This document shows positions 52,801-62,320 of a stretch of 64,000 nucleotides of DNA, piece by piece. A model generated the notes under the pieces. That model was given only the letters and a program-made list of their open reading frames with translations, searched no databases and was not told the DNA's origin. Source of the DNA: Anaerococcus sp. Marseille-P3625. GTDB lineage: Bacteria > Bacillota > Clostridia > Tissierellales > Peptoniphilaceae. Location of the stretch: contig NZ_OCTP01000011.1 of NCBI RefSeq assembly GCF_900232825.1, positions 769,262 to 833,261 on the forward strand, written 5' to 3'. The position numbers and the translations under genes were made by a program. Every line of letters begins with the position of its first letter. Position 1 is the first letter of the stretch.

Positions 52801-54558
52801 TTGAAAATAGGTAAAATTACTAAAGTATCAGGACCATTGATAGAAGCTAGCGGCTTATCTGATGCTAACATCTATGATGTGGTTGAGGTATCAAAAGATA
52901 AGCTCATCGGCGAAATTATTGAGATGAGAGGAGATGTTGCTAGTATTCAGGTTTATGAAGAAACAACTGGTATAGGCCCTGGAGATCCAGTAACAAGTAC
53001 AGGCTACCCTCTATCAGTAGAACTTGGCCCTGGTATGCTAGAACATATGTACGATGGTATCCAAAGACCTCTAAAAAAACTAGAAGATCTTGCAGGAGAT
53101 TTTCTAAAAAGAGGAGTTACAGCAAAACCTCTAGATCGTGATAAAAAATGGGAATTTACCCCAGCAAAAAATATAGGCGATGAGGTAGAAGCTGGAGATA
53201 TACTTGGAAGCGTTGAAGAAACAAGTGTAATAACTCACAAAATCATGGTACCAATCGGTATAAAAGGCAAAATCAAAGATATAAAAGAAGGCGAATTTAC
53301 AGTTGACTCTACAATTGCCACAATCCAAACAGAAGATGGCGATAAAGAAGTCAACATGATTCAAAAATGGCCGGTCCGTAAGGCTCGCCCAACAAAAAGA
53401 AAACTTGACCCAAATGAACCACTTATAACAGGTCAAAGAGTAATAGATACATTTTTCCCAGTTGCCAAAGGTGGAACATCTGCAATTCCAGGACCATTTG
53501 GTTCAGGAAAAACTGTCGTTCAACACCAAATAGCAAAATTTGCCGATACCGACATAGTAATTTATGTAGGTTGTGGCGAACGTGGCAACGAAATGACCGA
53601 TGTACTTAACGAATTTCCAGAGCTAATCGATCCAAAAACTGGCCAATCAATAATGAAACGTACAGTTCTTATTGCCAATACATCAAATATGCCAGTAGCA
53701 GCTCGTGAAGCTAGTATTTATACAGGAATTACCCTTGGAGAATATTTCCGCGATATGGGCTACAATGTGGCAATGATGGCAGATTCTACCAGCCGTTGGG
53801 CAGAGGCTCTTCGTGAAATGAGTTCTCGTCTTGAGGAAATGCCAGGAGATGAAGGATACCCAGCATATCTTGCAAGTAGAATTGCAGATTTTTATGAAAG
53901 AAGTGGAAAAGTTGAAGTTTTAGGAAATCGTGATGATAAGGGATCTCTTACAGTTATAGGAGCAGTAAGCCCTCCAGGTGGTGACTTATCAGAGCCAGTA
54001 ACCCAAGCAACTTTGCGTATAGTAAAAGTTTTCTGGGGTCTTGATTACGATCTTTCTTACCAAAGACACTTCCCAGCAATTAACTGGTTGACATCTTATT
54101 CCTTATACCAAGATAAGATGGATAGATATATAGATGAAAATGTAAACGAAAATTTCTCAACAATGAGAAAACGTGCCATGAGCTTACTTGCTCAAGAATC
54201 ATCCCTCTTAGAAGTAGTAAGACTTGTCGGTCGTGATGCACTTTCTGATGATGATAAGCTTAAACTTGATGTTACCAAGTCTTTAAGAGAAGATTATTTG
54301 CAACAAAACGCCTTCCATGATGTAGATACTTATTGTTCACTAAATAAGCAAAATATCATGCTGGATTTAATCTTATACAATTACGATAAATCTCTTGAAG
54401 CTTTGACAAATGGCATAGAACTTGAAAAACTAGAAAATCTTCCAGCTAAAGAAAAAATCACCCGTGCAAAATACGTTAGTGAAGAAGAAGTAGGAAAAAT
54501 TTCTGACATCAAAAAAGATATAGACCAAGAAATTGGCGCACTTTCAAAGGAGGCATAA
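52801..54558 (+). CDS. ntpA: V-type ATPase catalytic subunit A
   Basis: 585 residues, normal length. Walker A is [13 protein letters not shown], followed by [50 protein letters not shown] and [13 protein letters not shown]. The A-subunit bulge region (residues about 110-200) is present. The start is a TTG at 52801 with AAAGGAG upstream. It hydrolyses or makes ATP in the A3B3 head. Confidence 0.97.
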   Translation: MKIGKITKVSGPLIEASGLSDANIYDVVEVSKDKLIGEIIEMRGDVASIQVYEETTGIGPGDPVTSTGYPLSVELGPGMLEHMYDGIQRPLKKLEDLAGDFLKRGVTAKPLDRDKKWEFTPAKNIGDEVEAGDILGSVEETSVITHKIMVPIGIKGKIKDIKEGEFTVDSTIATIQTEDGDKEVNMIQKWPVRKARPTKRKLDPNEPLITGQRVIDTFFPVAKGGTSAIPGPFGSGKTVVQHQIAKFADTDIVIYVGCGERGNEMTDVLNEFPELIDPKTGQSIMKRTVLIANTSNMPVAAREASIYTGITLGEYFRDMGYNVAMMADSTSRWAEALREMSSRLEEMPGDEGYPAYLASRIADFYERSGKVEVLGNRDDKGSLTVIGAVSPPGGDLSEPVTQATLRIVKVFWGLDYDLSYQRHFPAINWLTSYSLYQDKMDRYIDENVNENFSTMRKRAMSLLAQESSLLEVVRLVGRDALSDDDKLKLDVTKSLREDYLQQNAFHDVDTYCSLNKQNIMLDLILYNYDKSLEALTNGIELEKLENLPAKEKITRAKYVSEEEVGKISDIKKDIDQEIGALSKEA

Positions 54559-55925
54559 TGTTAAAAGAATATAAAACAGTTACAGAAGTTGTTGGGCCTC
54601 TAATGCTTGTAGAAGGCGTTGAAGGTGTAAGCTTTGATGAACTAGTAGATATACAAATGCAAACAGGCGAACGCCGTAGAGGTCGTGTAATAGAAATCGA
54701 AGAAGGTCGTGCCATGGTTCAACTTTTTGAAGGTTCAACTGGAATCAACCTTGAAGCTACAAGCGTAAGATTTTTAGGCCGTCCACTAGAACTTGGCGTA
54801 AGCGAAGACATGGTAGGTCGTGCTTTTAACGGACTTGGAGAGCCGATTGATGATGGCCCTGCCATAATTCCAGAAGAAAAAAGAGATGTAAATGGAACAG
54901 CCATAAATCCAGTAAGTCGTGACTATCCATCAGAATTTATTCAAACGGGAATTTCTACAATAGATGGACTAAATACCCTAGTTCGTGGACAAAAACTTCC
55001 AATATTTTCCGGAAACGGACTTCCACATAACCAAGTAGCGGCTCAAATTGCCCGTCAAGCTCGTGTACTAAACGACGATCAAGGCTTTGCTGTAGTTTTT
55101 GCAGCTATTGGTATAACTTTTGAGGAAGCACAATTTTTCATGGATGACTTTAGAAAAACTGGAGCCTTGGACCGTTCAGTATTATTTATGAACCTTGCCG
55201 ATGACCCAGCCATAGAACGTCTTTCAACACCAAAAATGGCCCTAACAGCTGCAGAATATCTAGCTTACGAAAAAGATATGCAAGTTTTGGTAATTATGAC
55301 AGATATGACCAACTACGCAGAAGCTCTTCGTGAAGTTTCAGCTGCTCGTAAGGAAGTTCCAGGCCGTCGTGGATATCCAGGATATCTTTATACAGACCTT
55401 TCTACCATATATGAAAGAGCTGGCAAACTTCGTGGCAAACCAGGAACAATTACACAAATTCCAATTTTGTCAATGCCAGAAGATGATATCACTCACCCAA
55501 TACCAGATCTAACAGGCTATATCACAGAAGGACAAATAATCCTAAATCGTGATTTATATAACCAAGGCATAGAACCACCAGTTTCAATCTTGCCATCTCT
55601 TTCCCGTCTAAAAGATAAGGGAATAGGAAATGGCAAAACTCGTGAAGACCATGCTGACACAATGAACCAAATTTATGCAGCCTACGCATCAGGAGTAGAC
55701 GCTAGAGAATTACAAAAAATCCTAGGAGATTCTGCCCTTTCAGATGCAGATCTAGCTTTTGCAGAATTTGCCAAAGAATTTGAAGAAAAATACATTAATC
55801 AAGGATATTACACCAACAGATCTATCGAAGAAACTCTTAATCTTGGTTGGGAATTGCTAAAGATCATTCCAAAATCTGAGCTAAAGAGAATTGACGATAA
55901 ATTAATAGAAAAATACATGGGTTAG
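54558..55925 (+). CDS. ntpB: V-type ATPase regulatory subunit B
   Basis: 455 residues. Typical B-subunit segments are [18 protein letters not shown] in place of a P-loop, [60 protein letters not shown] and [31 protein letters not shown] precedes the ATG and its A is shared with the ntpA stop. It forms the non-catalytic half of the A3B3 head. Confidence 0.97.
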   Translation: MLKEYKTVTEVVGPLMLVEGVEGVSFDELVDIQMQTGERRRGRVIEIEEGRAMVQLFEGSTGINLEATSVRFLGRPLELGVSEDMVGRAFNGLGEPIDDGPAIIPEEKRDVNGTAINPVSRDYPSEFIQTGISTIDGLNTLVRGQKLPIFSGNGLPHNQVAAQIARQARVLNDDQGFAVVFAAIGITFEEAQFFMDDFRKTGALDRSVLFMNLADDPAIERLSTPKMALTAAEYLAYEKDMQVLVIMTDMTNYAEALREVSAARKEVPGRRGYPGYLYTDLSTIYERAGKLRGKPGTITQIPILSMPEDDITHPIPDLTGYITEGQIILNRDLYNQGIEPPVSILPSLSRLKDKGIGNGKTREDHADTMNQIYAAYASGVDARELQKILGDSALSDADLAFAEFAKEFEEKYINQGYYTNRSIEETLNLGWELLKIIPKSELKRIDDKLIEKYMG

Positions 55926-55933
55926 GTGATAAA

Positions 55934-56623
55934 ATGGCTAGACTAAAAGTAACGCCAACAAGGATGAACCTAAACAACTTAAAAAAAAGATTAAGCACCA
56001 GCAAGCGTGGCTATAAGCTTTTAAAAGATAAACAAGATGAGCTTATGCGCCAGTTTATGATTCTAATTCGTAAAAACAAAAGCCTAAGAGAAGAAGTGGA
56101 AAAAGAACTATCAGATTCTTTTTCTGACTTTCTCATAGCAAGTGCTTTTATGAGTCCAGAATCAATGCAAGCTGCTGTAAGCTTTCCAACCCAAAAAGTT
56201 GGCGTTGATATAAGTGTCAAAAATGTCATGAGTGTTAGAATTCCTCAAATGGAGTTTGAAGTGGAAAAAAATGAAAATGCAAGTATGTATCCATATGGCT
56301 ATGCCGAAACTTCAGCAGGCCTTGACCAAGCTATAAGTAAACTTAACTTTGTCATGGAAAAATTACTCAAACTTGCAGAACTTGAAAAAACTACCCAACT
56401 TATGGCAGATGAAATCGAATCAACCCGTCGTCGTGTAAACGCTCTTGAATATAGGACAATTCCAGATTTGGAAGAAACTATAAAATATATAAGAGCAAAA
56501 TTAGAAGAAAACGAAAGAGCTACTATCGCAAGACTAATGAAAGTAAAAGATATCATCTCAGATACCGAAGTTTCAAGAAAGTCAAAAAAGAAAAGTGAAA
56601 CAAGCGATAGGACCTATATGTGA
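55934..56623 (+). CDS. ntpD: V-type ATPase central-shaft subunit D
   Basis: 229 residues, a long antiparallel coiled coil. MARLKVTPTRMNLNNLKKRLSTSKRGYKLLKDKQDEL matches the family start in layout, and the C-terminal ESTRRRVNALEYRTIPDLEETIKYI is the signature. It rotates within the head. It ends the ATPase operon; the CorC-like gene follows by 12 bp. Confidence 0.95.
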   Translation: MARLKVTPTRMNLNNLKKRLSTSKRGYKLLKDKQDELMRQFMILIRKNKSLREEVEKELSDSFSDFLIASAFMSPESMQAAVSFPTQKVGVDISVKNVMSVRIPQMEFEVEKNENASMYPYGYAETSAGLDQAISKLNFVMEKLLKLAELEKTTQLMADEIESTRRRVNALEYRTIPDLEETIKYIRAKLEENERATIARLMKVKDIISDTEVSRKSKKKSETSDRTYM

Positions 56624-56635
56624 TAAGGAGAAAAA

Positions 56636-57952
56636 ATGGACGTAGGGCCCTATTTTAGCATACAAAGTATCATAACAATAATCTTACTAATGTTTCTAAA
56701 TTCTTTAATAATAGCAGTCCACACCGGACTTATCTCTCTAAATTCAGAAAAACTTAGAGAGCTAGAAGAAGAAGGCAATAGTAAGGCAAAATATCTATTA
56801 AAAATAACAAGTGATCAAGATTCCTTAAACCAGGCCTTTGCCATGGTAGATATGGTCTTATCATTTTTCATCGTATCTTATCTAGTAAGAAGAGTAAGAG
56901 TTATTGTGGAAAATTCTGACATTTTAAATGGATCATTAAATGCCAGTGCCTATATAATTATAGGAATAATTATTTTTTCCATGATAAGGCTAATTTTTAT
57001 AGATAAGATCCCCAAAAGATTGGCAGTTAGAAATCCCATGGGCATTGCCATGGCGACAAATTTTCTAACAAGAATAATAATGGCCATAACCTATCCTTTT
57101 GTAAAATTTACCAATGCTGTGACAAATTTATTTATGAATATCTTTGGCATAGAAGCAAAGGCTATAGAAAAGGAAGTTACCAGCGAGCAAATCAAATCTA
57201 TAGTTCAAGTTGGAGAAAATCAAGGGATAATTCGCCCTATGGAATCGAGAATGATCCATTCCATCATGGGCTTTGATGATCTTATAGCAGAAGAGATAAT
57301 GACTGCACGTACAGATGTCTTTATGATAGATGTAAATGATAGCGAAAAAACTTGGCTTGATGAATTTACTAAGATTAGACATTCAAGAATCCCGGTTTAT
57401 GAAGATGAAGTCGACAACATCCTTGGAATAATCTACACCAAAGATTATCTTTTAGAGGCAACTAGAGTTGGAATCAAAAATGTCCACCTAAGAAGCCTAA
57501 TAAAGCCAGCATATTTTGTGCCAGATAAGATTGAAACGGACAAATTATTTGCCGATATGCAGATAAAGCACATTCACATGGCCATATTAATCGACGAATA
57601 TGGTGGTTTTGCTGGAGTTGTAACCATTGACGACCTGCTTGAAGAAATAGTAGGAGATCTAAATGAGGGAGAAGATTGCGGAGTCGAATTTAGGGAAAAT
57701 CGCAAGGGAGTTTATGTTGTAAAAGCTTCCATCTCAATTAAAGATCTAAACGAGAAAATCCCAATAGAAATTGACGAAGATAACGAAAATTACGACTCTC
57801 TTGGCGGCTTTATCATAGATAAGCTAGGCTATATACCAGAAGCAGGCGAAAATGAAAGCCTTGATTACAATGGATATGAAATAAAAATTCTTTATATAGA
57901 AGATAATAGGATCAAAGCTTGTAGGATTAGGAAACTAAAAGAAGACAAGTAA
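56636..57952 (+). CDS. CNNM/CorC-family (HlyC/CorC) membrane protein
   Basis: 438 residues. An N-terminal DUF21 domain with about four membrane helices (residues 10-190), two CBS domains (EEIMTARTDVFMIDVN with HSRIPVYEDEVDNILGIIYTKDYL; LFADMQIKHIHMAILIDEYGGFAGVVTIDDLLEEIVGDL), and a C-terminal CorC_HlyC domain. Relatives transport or sense Mg2+ and related cations. GGAG precedes the ATG; it is probably cotranscribed with the V-ATPase. Confidence 0.9.
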   Translation: MDVGPYFSIQSIITIILLMFLNSLIIAVHTGLISLNSEKLRELEEEGNSKAKYLLKITSDQDSLNQAFAMVDMVLSFFIVSYLVRRVRVIVENSDILNGSLNASAYIIIGIIIFSMIRLIFIDKIPKRLAVRNPMGIAMATNFLTRIIMAITYPFVKFTNAVTNLFMNIFGIEAKAIEKEVTSEQIKSIVQVGENQGIIRPMESRMIHSIMGFDDLIAEEIMTARTDVFMIDVNDSEKTWLDEFTKIRHSRIPVYEDEVDNILGIIYTKDYLLEATRVGIKNVHLRSLIKPAYFVPDKIETDKLFADMQIKHIHMAILIDEYGGFAGVVTIDDLLEEIVGDLNEGEDCGVEFRENRKGVYVVKASISIKDLNEKIPIEIDEDNENYDSLGGFIIDKLGYIPEAGENESLDYNGYEIKILYIEDNRIKACRIRKLKEDK

Positions 57953-57963
57953 GATCAACAAAA

Positions 57964-57990
57964 GCTCTGAATATTCAGAGCCTTTTTTAT
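57964..57990 (+). terminator. Terminator of the V-ATPase/CorC operon
   Basis: GCTCTGA-ATAT-TCAGAGC followed by CTTTTTT. It overlaps the end of the convergent phosphofructokinase gene. Confidence 0.88.
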
Positions 57991-59207
57991 TTTACAAAAT
58001 CACAAAGATTTACAAAAACTGGCAAGCCGTTTTCATAAGCTACACTAACTTCTCCTTGAATTAGTGGATAAGTATAGGCTATCATTTTTTCTTCAAGCAA
58101 ATTTCTGTCATCTAGCCATTCTTGAGGGATTTTTCTTTCCTTATTGGCAATTTCTTCACTTGCAACAAAAGAGTAATTTATCTCATAATTCAAAGACTCT
58201 TCTCTTTTTATTATAGGAAGAAGATTTGTTTTTTCTTTTGAAACACTAGCAGCTCTAAAACCCAATTGGTAGGCCTCAAGAGAATCGGTTTTGCTAATAA
58301 TGGTGTTTGTTCTTTGGCAAATATTTAGCTCGACATTACGAGATTTGATATTAAGCCTATCTCTAACAATATCAGCAAGTCTATTGGCAACACCAGCTAT
58401 AACCTTGTGAGAAAAACCATCTGCAGTATTTGAAATGCTTTCTTTTAGAAGAATTTTATCCCTATCCATAAAACCTTCCGCAACTGCAACGATCAAATTG
58501 CTTTCTTCTTTCAAAGAAATTTTAATATCATCGAGAACTTCATCAATGGACTTATCATCTTCTGGCAAATACAAGAGATTTACAACTTTTCTATCCCTTT
58601 TATAATTAGAAAGCAAAGAAGATCCAGCTAGCCAACCTGCATTTCTTCCCATAATCTCAACAAAAGTTACAGATTTTAGCTTATAAACATCAACATCAAG
58701 ACGCATTTGGCTTATAGTTTGGTTGATAAACTTAGCAGCAGAAGCAAAACCAGGAGAATGATCCATTTGGCAAAGGTCGTTATCTATAGTTTTTGGGCAA
58801 CCAACTATATTAATGCCAGAAATAGAATTTTCCCTCATATAGGAATTTAGCTTAGAAACCGTATCCATGGAATCGTTTCCACCTATGTAAACAAAAGAAC
58901 TTATATCGTATTCTTCAAAACGGTCAAAAATTTTCTTATAAACTTCATCATTTAAATCATCGGATAATTTAAACCTACAAGAACCCAAAATAGAAGAAGG
59001 CCTTGCCATAAGCTTATCTTTGATGTTGTTTTTTATAAATTTATCCTTATCGACACTTACAATTTCGCCCCTAATAAGACCTTCAATACCAAAACGGCTT
59101 AAATAAATATTATCAAATTCCTCCAAAATACCAGCATCAATAACCCCGCAAAGGCTTGAATTGATAACGCTAGTAGGACCACCAGATTGAGCAACAATTA
59201 AATTCAT
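57987..59207 (-). CDS. 6-phosphofructokinase, residues of the PPi-dependent type
   Basis: 406 residues from the ATG at 59207, chosen for its TAGGAGGAAAG site; a longer frame from 59333 has no such site. Motifs: IVAQSGGPTSVINSSL at the phosphate-binding start, YIGGNDSMDT, GCPKTIDNDL (with the catalytic Asp) and EIMGRNAGWLAG. ATP-using PfkA has GGDGS and PGTIDND. Asp instead of Gly after GGN and Lys in PKTIDND are the residues of pyrophosphate-dependent enzymes. It would be reversible in glycolysis and gluconeogenesis. PPi use is inferred from motif. Confidence 0.85.
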   Translation of the reverse strand: MNLIVAQSGGPTSVINSSLCGVIDAGILEEFDNIYLSRFGIEGLIRGEIVSVDKDKFIKNNIKDKLMARPSSILGSCRFKLSDDLNDEVYKKIFDRFEEYDISSFVYIGGNDSMDTVSKLNSYMRENSISGINIVGCPKTIDNDLCQMDHSPGFASAAKFINQTISQMRLDVDVYKLKSVTFVEIMGRNAGWLAGSSLLSNYKRDRKVVNLLYLPEDDKSIDEVLDDIKISLKEESNLIVAVAEGFMDRDKILLKESISNTADGFSHKVIAGVANRLADIVRDRLNIKSRNVELNICQRTNTIISKTDSLEAYQLGFRAASVSKEKTNLLPIIKREESLNYEINYSFVASEEIANKERKIPQEWLDDRNLLEEKMIAYTYPLIQGEVSVAYENGLPVFVNLCDFVK

Positions 59208-59630
59208 CTTTCCTCCTAAGAATTTATTAATAAATCTCACTAATAATATACAAAAATGAGAGATGATTGCAAATAAAATACAAAGATTTCGATTTATTAT
59301 TGCAAGGGATTTTTTACAAAAGATCAAAATCAAATAATCAAAAATCTTTAAACTTATCTTTCCAACAAATAATTAAAGTAGAGAGGGATAAAAGAATTTT
59401 ATGCAAGATTTCAATCAATAATTATAAATAAAAAAATTTTAATAAAATATTTTACCTTTAAAAAATATTCTGATATAATGTATATAAATAAAACTATGTT
59501 CTATTAAAATAAAATGTTAAATTTTAATATTATTAACTATTGACATAAAGCTAAAAAAACTTTGGATTTATTAATCCAAAATTACCTTAATTTTTAGATA
59601 AATCATAAAGAAGGGAGGTAATAAGACTAG
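59208..59630. other. Divergent intergenic region between pfk and the pilus locus
   Basis: This 423-bp gap holds the pfk promoter on the left and the likely pilus promoter on the right (TTTACC 59451-59456, 17 bp, TATAAT 59474-59479). After that promoter, TTTGGATT-TATT-AATCCAAA (59561-59580) is a perfect hairpin with no directly adjoining T run, so an operator or leader structure is likelier than a terminator. GGGAGG lies before the first pilus gene. No regulator gene is present here. Confidence 0.55.
59243..59272 (-). promoter_or_regulatory. Phosphofructokinase promoter
   Basis: Minus strand TTGCAA (59267-59272), 18-bp spacer, TATTAT (59243-59248), about 36 bp before the start codon. Confidence 0.5.
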
Positions 59631-61772
59631 ATGAAAAAATTGAATAAAATTTTGTCCTTCTTTTTGGCTTTATTTTTTGGGCTAACAAATATTAGTTTAG
59701 CTTATGCTGCAAAAACCGAAAGATTAAGTAGGGAAAGTTCACTTTTAACAGCTTACCAAGAAGTTTTTAGCAAAGATTATCTTAGGGGAAATGCGAAATC
59801 TAGAGCAAAACCTTCTGAAAAAATCTACGCAAGAAAAGATTCTACAGAAAATTCTTTAAAATCTCCTAAAGAAAGCAAGGAATTTCCAAAAACAGACACT
59901 CTAAGCATAAGTGATAGCGAGAAATTTCAAGCCTTAGCTAGAGCAAATCCATCCGATTCAAAAATCCCTAATTTCATGGAAACAAAGTTCGTGGTTAAAG
60001 TAACATTGCATCCCCTAGAGGGCAAAACAGCCTTTGATTTTGCCAAAATTTATCCAAGTGGAGCAAAGATTAATGTCGATGGCGAATATTCTGTTTACTA
60101 TAAAGATCTTGAAAATGGAGAAGAAGTTATTAAGCCAGGCCAGGGTCAATATAGCAATTCAAAAGATTTTTCAGCAGATAATCTTTCTTTAGATTTTGGT
60201 ATAGTTTCTCAACTTTATTTTGCAGATGAGGATGATTTTCTACCTGGCCATGAAAACGACGATGCCTATATGGAAGCTTATGTAGATCCTTCATCGACTA
60301 AGGTTCTTGAAGATTACGGCAGTAAAGAAATAACTTGGCAGGGAGATTATCCGACAACTACTTTACCAGTAGACCTTTACCAGGTGCAAAATACTGAAGT
60401 TATATTTAAAACTAAAGATAAAGATGGAAAAATTTTAGACACAAACCCGACAGGGAAATTTATGAAATTTACTTATAAACTAGGAGAAGAAAGTAAATCT
60501 GGAGAAAATATTCCAAGTGATTCTTCAAATAAGGACATGATAGAATATTTAAACCCTCATGTAGGAAATTGGAAAAATAATTATAATGGAACCAATACTC
60601 CAAGCGTAAGTCTTGATAATACGACAAATGGCTTTATAGTTGAAGGCGACTTTGCCTACAAAATCATAAATCAGGAGCAAAAAGATAATGACAAGTCAAA
60701 TCCTTTGGAAGTTACTCTCATCAAAAAACCTCTAGTTGTAACTACCGACCCAAAAAAAGATAGCGACTATGTAAAAGTAGTTTTTAACGAGGGCAAACAT
60801 GGAAGTATGGATCCAAATAGCAAAGTTTATTGGGTTTTAAAGGGAATTGACCTAGGTAATAGAGTCATCGCTCCAAATATTACTGCTGATTTTGGATGGA
60901 AGTTTACTAATTGGGACAATAATTTTAAAACAGAAGGTCAAATCTACAATAAAGATACAACCCACACCGCCCAATATGAAAATAATTTATCTAATAAAGA
61001 TATTATTCCATATATTCCAGAGGACAAAACAAATCCAACCAGTCCAAATGATTCTGGTATACCAAAAAAAGATGAAGATGGTAAGGATATAGATAAAGAG
61101 AAATACGACATTGTAGCTTTTAAAACTGAGGATAAAACAAAAGGAACTCTAAGTCATGGAACAAAGGAAAATCAAGAATATATATCAGTCTTGGTCAAAA
61201 AAGACATTGATCCTAGCAAAAGAACTTTTGGCAAAGTAAAACCACAAGTAAATGAATTAGCAGGAAATAAATTCTGGTATTGGGATAAAAATGGAGACTT
61301 AACAAGAGCAATTGCTGATAGTGCAGAGATTAAAAATGGCGAGGTTTATACAGTTCACTTTGCAAAACATGGCGATACCATAAGTCCAAACACTCCAGAT
61401 TTCCCAGAAAGTTCAAACTTAGTAAAAGTTACCTACAAAGCTGGCGAGGGTGTAAATTTTGCACCAAATAATGATCAAAAGATTGTGGCAGTAGAAAAAG
61501 GCACCAAGGAAAAAGATCTTCCAGGAAAACCAGATGCTAAAGCAAAATTCCTCTACAAAGATCCTATATCATGGACTGCTGATCCTCCAATCGATAAAGA
61601 TGTGGGAATCCAGCGAAATACCACGGTTACAGCAAGTGCTGCCAAAAATGTTCCAACAGGACTTATAATAGAAGATACTGGCAATGGATTAATAAAAATC
61701 CTCCTTGCTATTGTATTAGCAGGACTTGCCCTCTACAGAATAAGAAAAAATACACAAGTAGATTATGAATAA
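59631..61772 (+). CDS. Large cell-wall surface protein, likely pilus-tip adhesin, with NVPTG sorting motif
   Basis: 713 residues. A signal peptide (ILSFFLALFFGLTNISLAYA, about residues 7-26) is followed by a Lys/Ser-rich segment and several beta-rich domains. Two stretches (about residues 380-450 and 490-580) look like InlB/bacterial surface repeats (VVFNEGKHGSMDPNS..., FKTEDKTKGTLSHGT...), each ending in a Trp-rich strand and VxF/YxN. The C-terminus has NVPTG, a membrane helix (LIKILLAIVLAGLALY) and a RIRKN basic tail. It is first in a pilus operon and plays the Cpa position. Adhesin function is inferred. Confidence 0.75.
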   Translation: MKKLNKILSFFLALFFGLTNISLAYAAKTERLSRESSLLTAYQEVFSKDYLRGNAKSRAKPSEKIYARKDSTENSLKSPKESKEFPKTDTLSISDSEKFQALARANPSDSKIPNFMETKFVVKVTLHPLEGKTAFDFAKIYPSGAKINVDGEYSVYYKDLENGEEVIKPGQGQYSNSKDFSADNLSLDFGIVSQLYFADEDDFLPGHENDDAYMEAYVDPSSTKVLEDYGSKEITWQGDYPTTTLPVDLYQVQNTEVIFKTKDKDGKILDTNPTGKFMKFTYKLGEESKSGENIPSDSSNKDMIEYLNPHVGNWKNNYNGTNTPSVSLDNTTNGFIVEGDFAYKIINQEQKDNDKSNPLEVTLIKKPLVVTTDPKKDSDYVKVVFNEGKHGSMDPNSKVYWVLKGIDLGNRVIAPNITADFGWKFTNWDNNFKTEGQIYNKDTTHTAQYENNLSNKDIIPYIPEDKTNPTSPNDSGIPKKDEDGKDIDKEKYDIVAFKTEDKTKGTLSHGTKENQEYISVLVKKDIDPSKRTFGKVKPQVNELAGNKFWYWDKNGDLTRAIADSAEIKNGEVYTVHFAKHGDTISPNTPDFPESSNLVKVTYKAGEGVNFAPNNDQKIVAVEKGTKEKDLPGKPDAKAKFLYKDPISWTADPPIDKDVGIQRNTTVTASAAKNVPTGLIIEDTGNGLIKILLAIVLAGLALYRIRKNTQVDYE

Positions 61773-62292
61773 AAAATCTAAAGAAAAAAAATCTCCCAAA
61801 GATCCAGTCACCAGAGCCTTACTAAAATTATTAATCAAAATTACAAGCTTATTGATAATAATTGTAAGCGTATTTAGCTTTATCTTTGGAATTCATAGGG
61901 TTGATGATACTTCAATGATTCCAAATATAAGCCCTGGCGATATGATTCTTTATTACAGATTAGAAAATGATTTTATTGTAGGCGAAAGTGTAATCTACAC
62001 CTACAACAGAGAAAACAAACTTGCAAGAATAGTAGCAAGTCCGGGAGATGAAGTTGATATTGATGAAAATGGTCTAAAAGTAAATGGTTCCTACCAATAT
62101 GAACCCAAAATTTACAAAGACACCCTAGCCTTTACAAATGGGATAAAATTCCCAGTAAAGCTTAAAGACGATGAGTTTTTCCTACTGGCAGATAACAGAG
62201 ATCAAGCAGTTGATTCCAGACTCTTTGGACCAGTAAATAAAAAACTTATCAAAGGTAAGATATTTACTCTTCTAAGAAGAAGGGGAATATAA
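61765..62292 (+). CDS. SipA-like signal peptidase I homologue without the catalytic lysine
   Basis: 175 residues, one N-terminal membrane helix (about residues 19-42) and the S26 fold. The nucleophile region VDDTSMIPNI keeps Ser50, and the box LADNRDQAVDSRLFGPV is intact. In the general-base region, canonically KRVIGLPGD, it reads ARIVASPGD, so Ala87 replaces the catalytic Lys. It overlaps the adhesin gene by 8 bp and precedes the backbone pilin, exactly where SipA lies in streptococcal FCT islands. SipA there is a non-peptidase assembly factor, so the same role is likely here. Confidence 0.85.
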   Translation: MNKKSKEKKSPKDPVTRALLKLLIKITSLLIIIVSVFSFIFGIHRVDDTSMIPNISPGDMILYYRLENDFIVGESVIYTYNRENKLARIVASPGDEVDIDENGLKVNGSYQYEPKIYKDTLAFTNGIKFPVKLKDDEFFLLADNRDQAVDSRLFGPVNKKLIKGKIFTLLRRRGI

Positions 62293-62320
62293 TATAAAAA
62301 ATATTTGAAAGGAAAGTATT

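Noticed and set aside
59540-59545. TTGACA as the pilus promoter -35 box
   Set aside because: No -10 box at 16-18 bp; the closest T/A-rich hexamer is 21 bp away. The promoter at 59451-59479 fits better.
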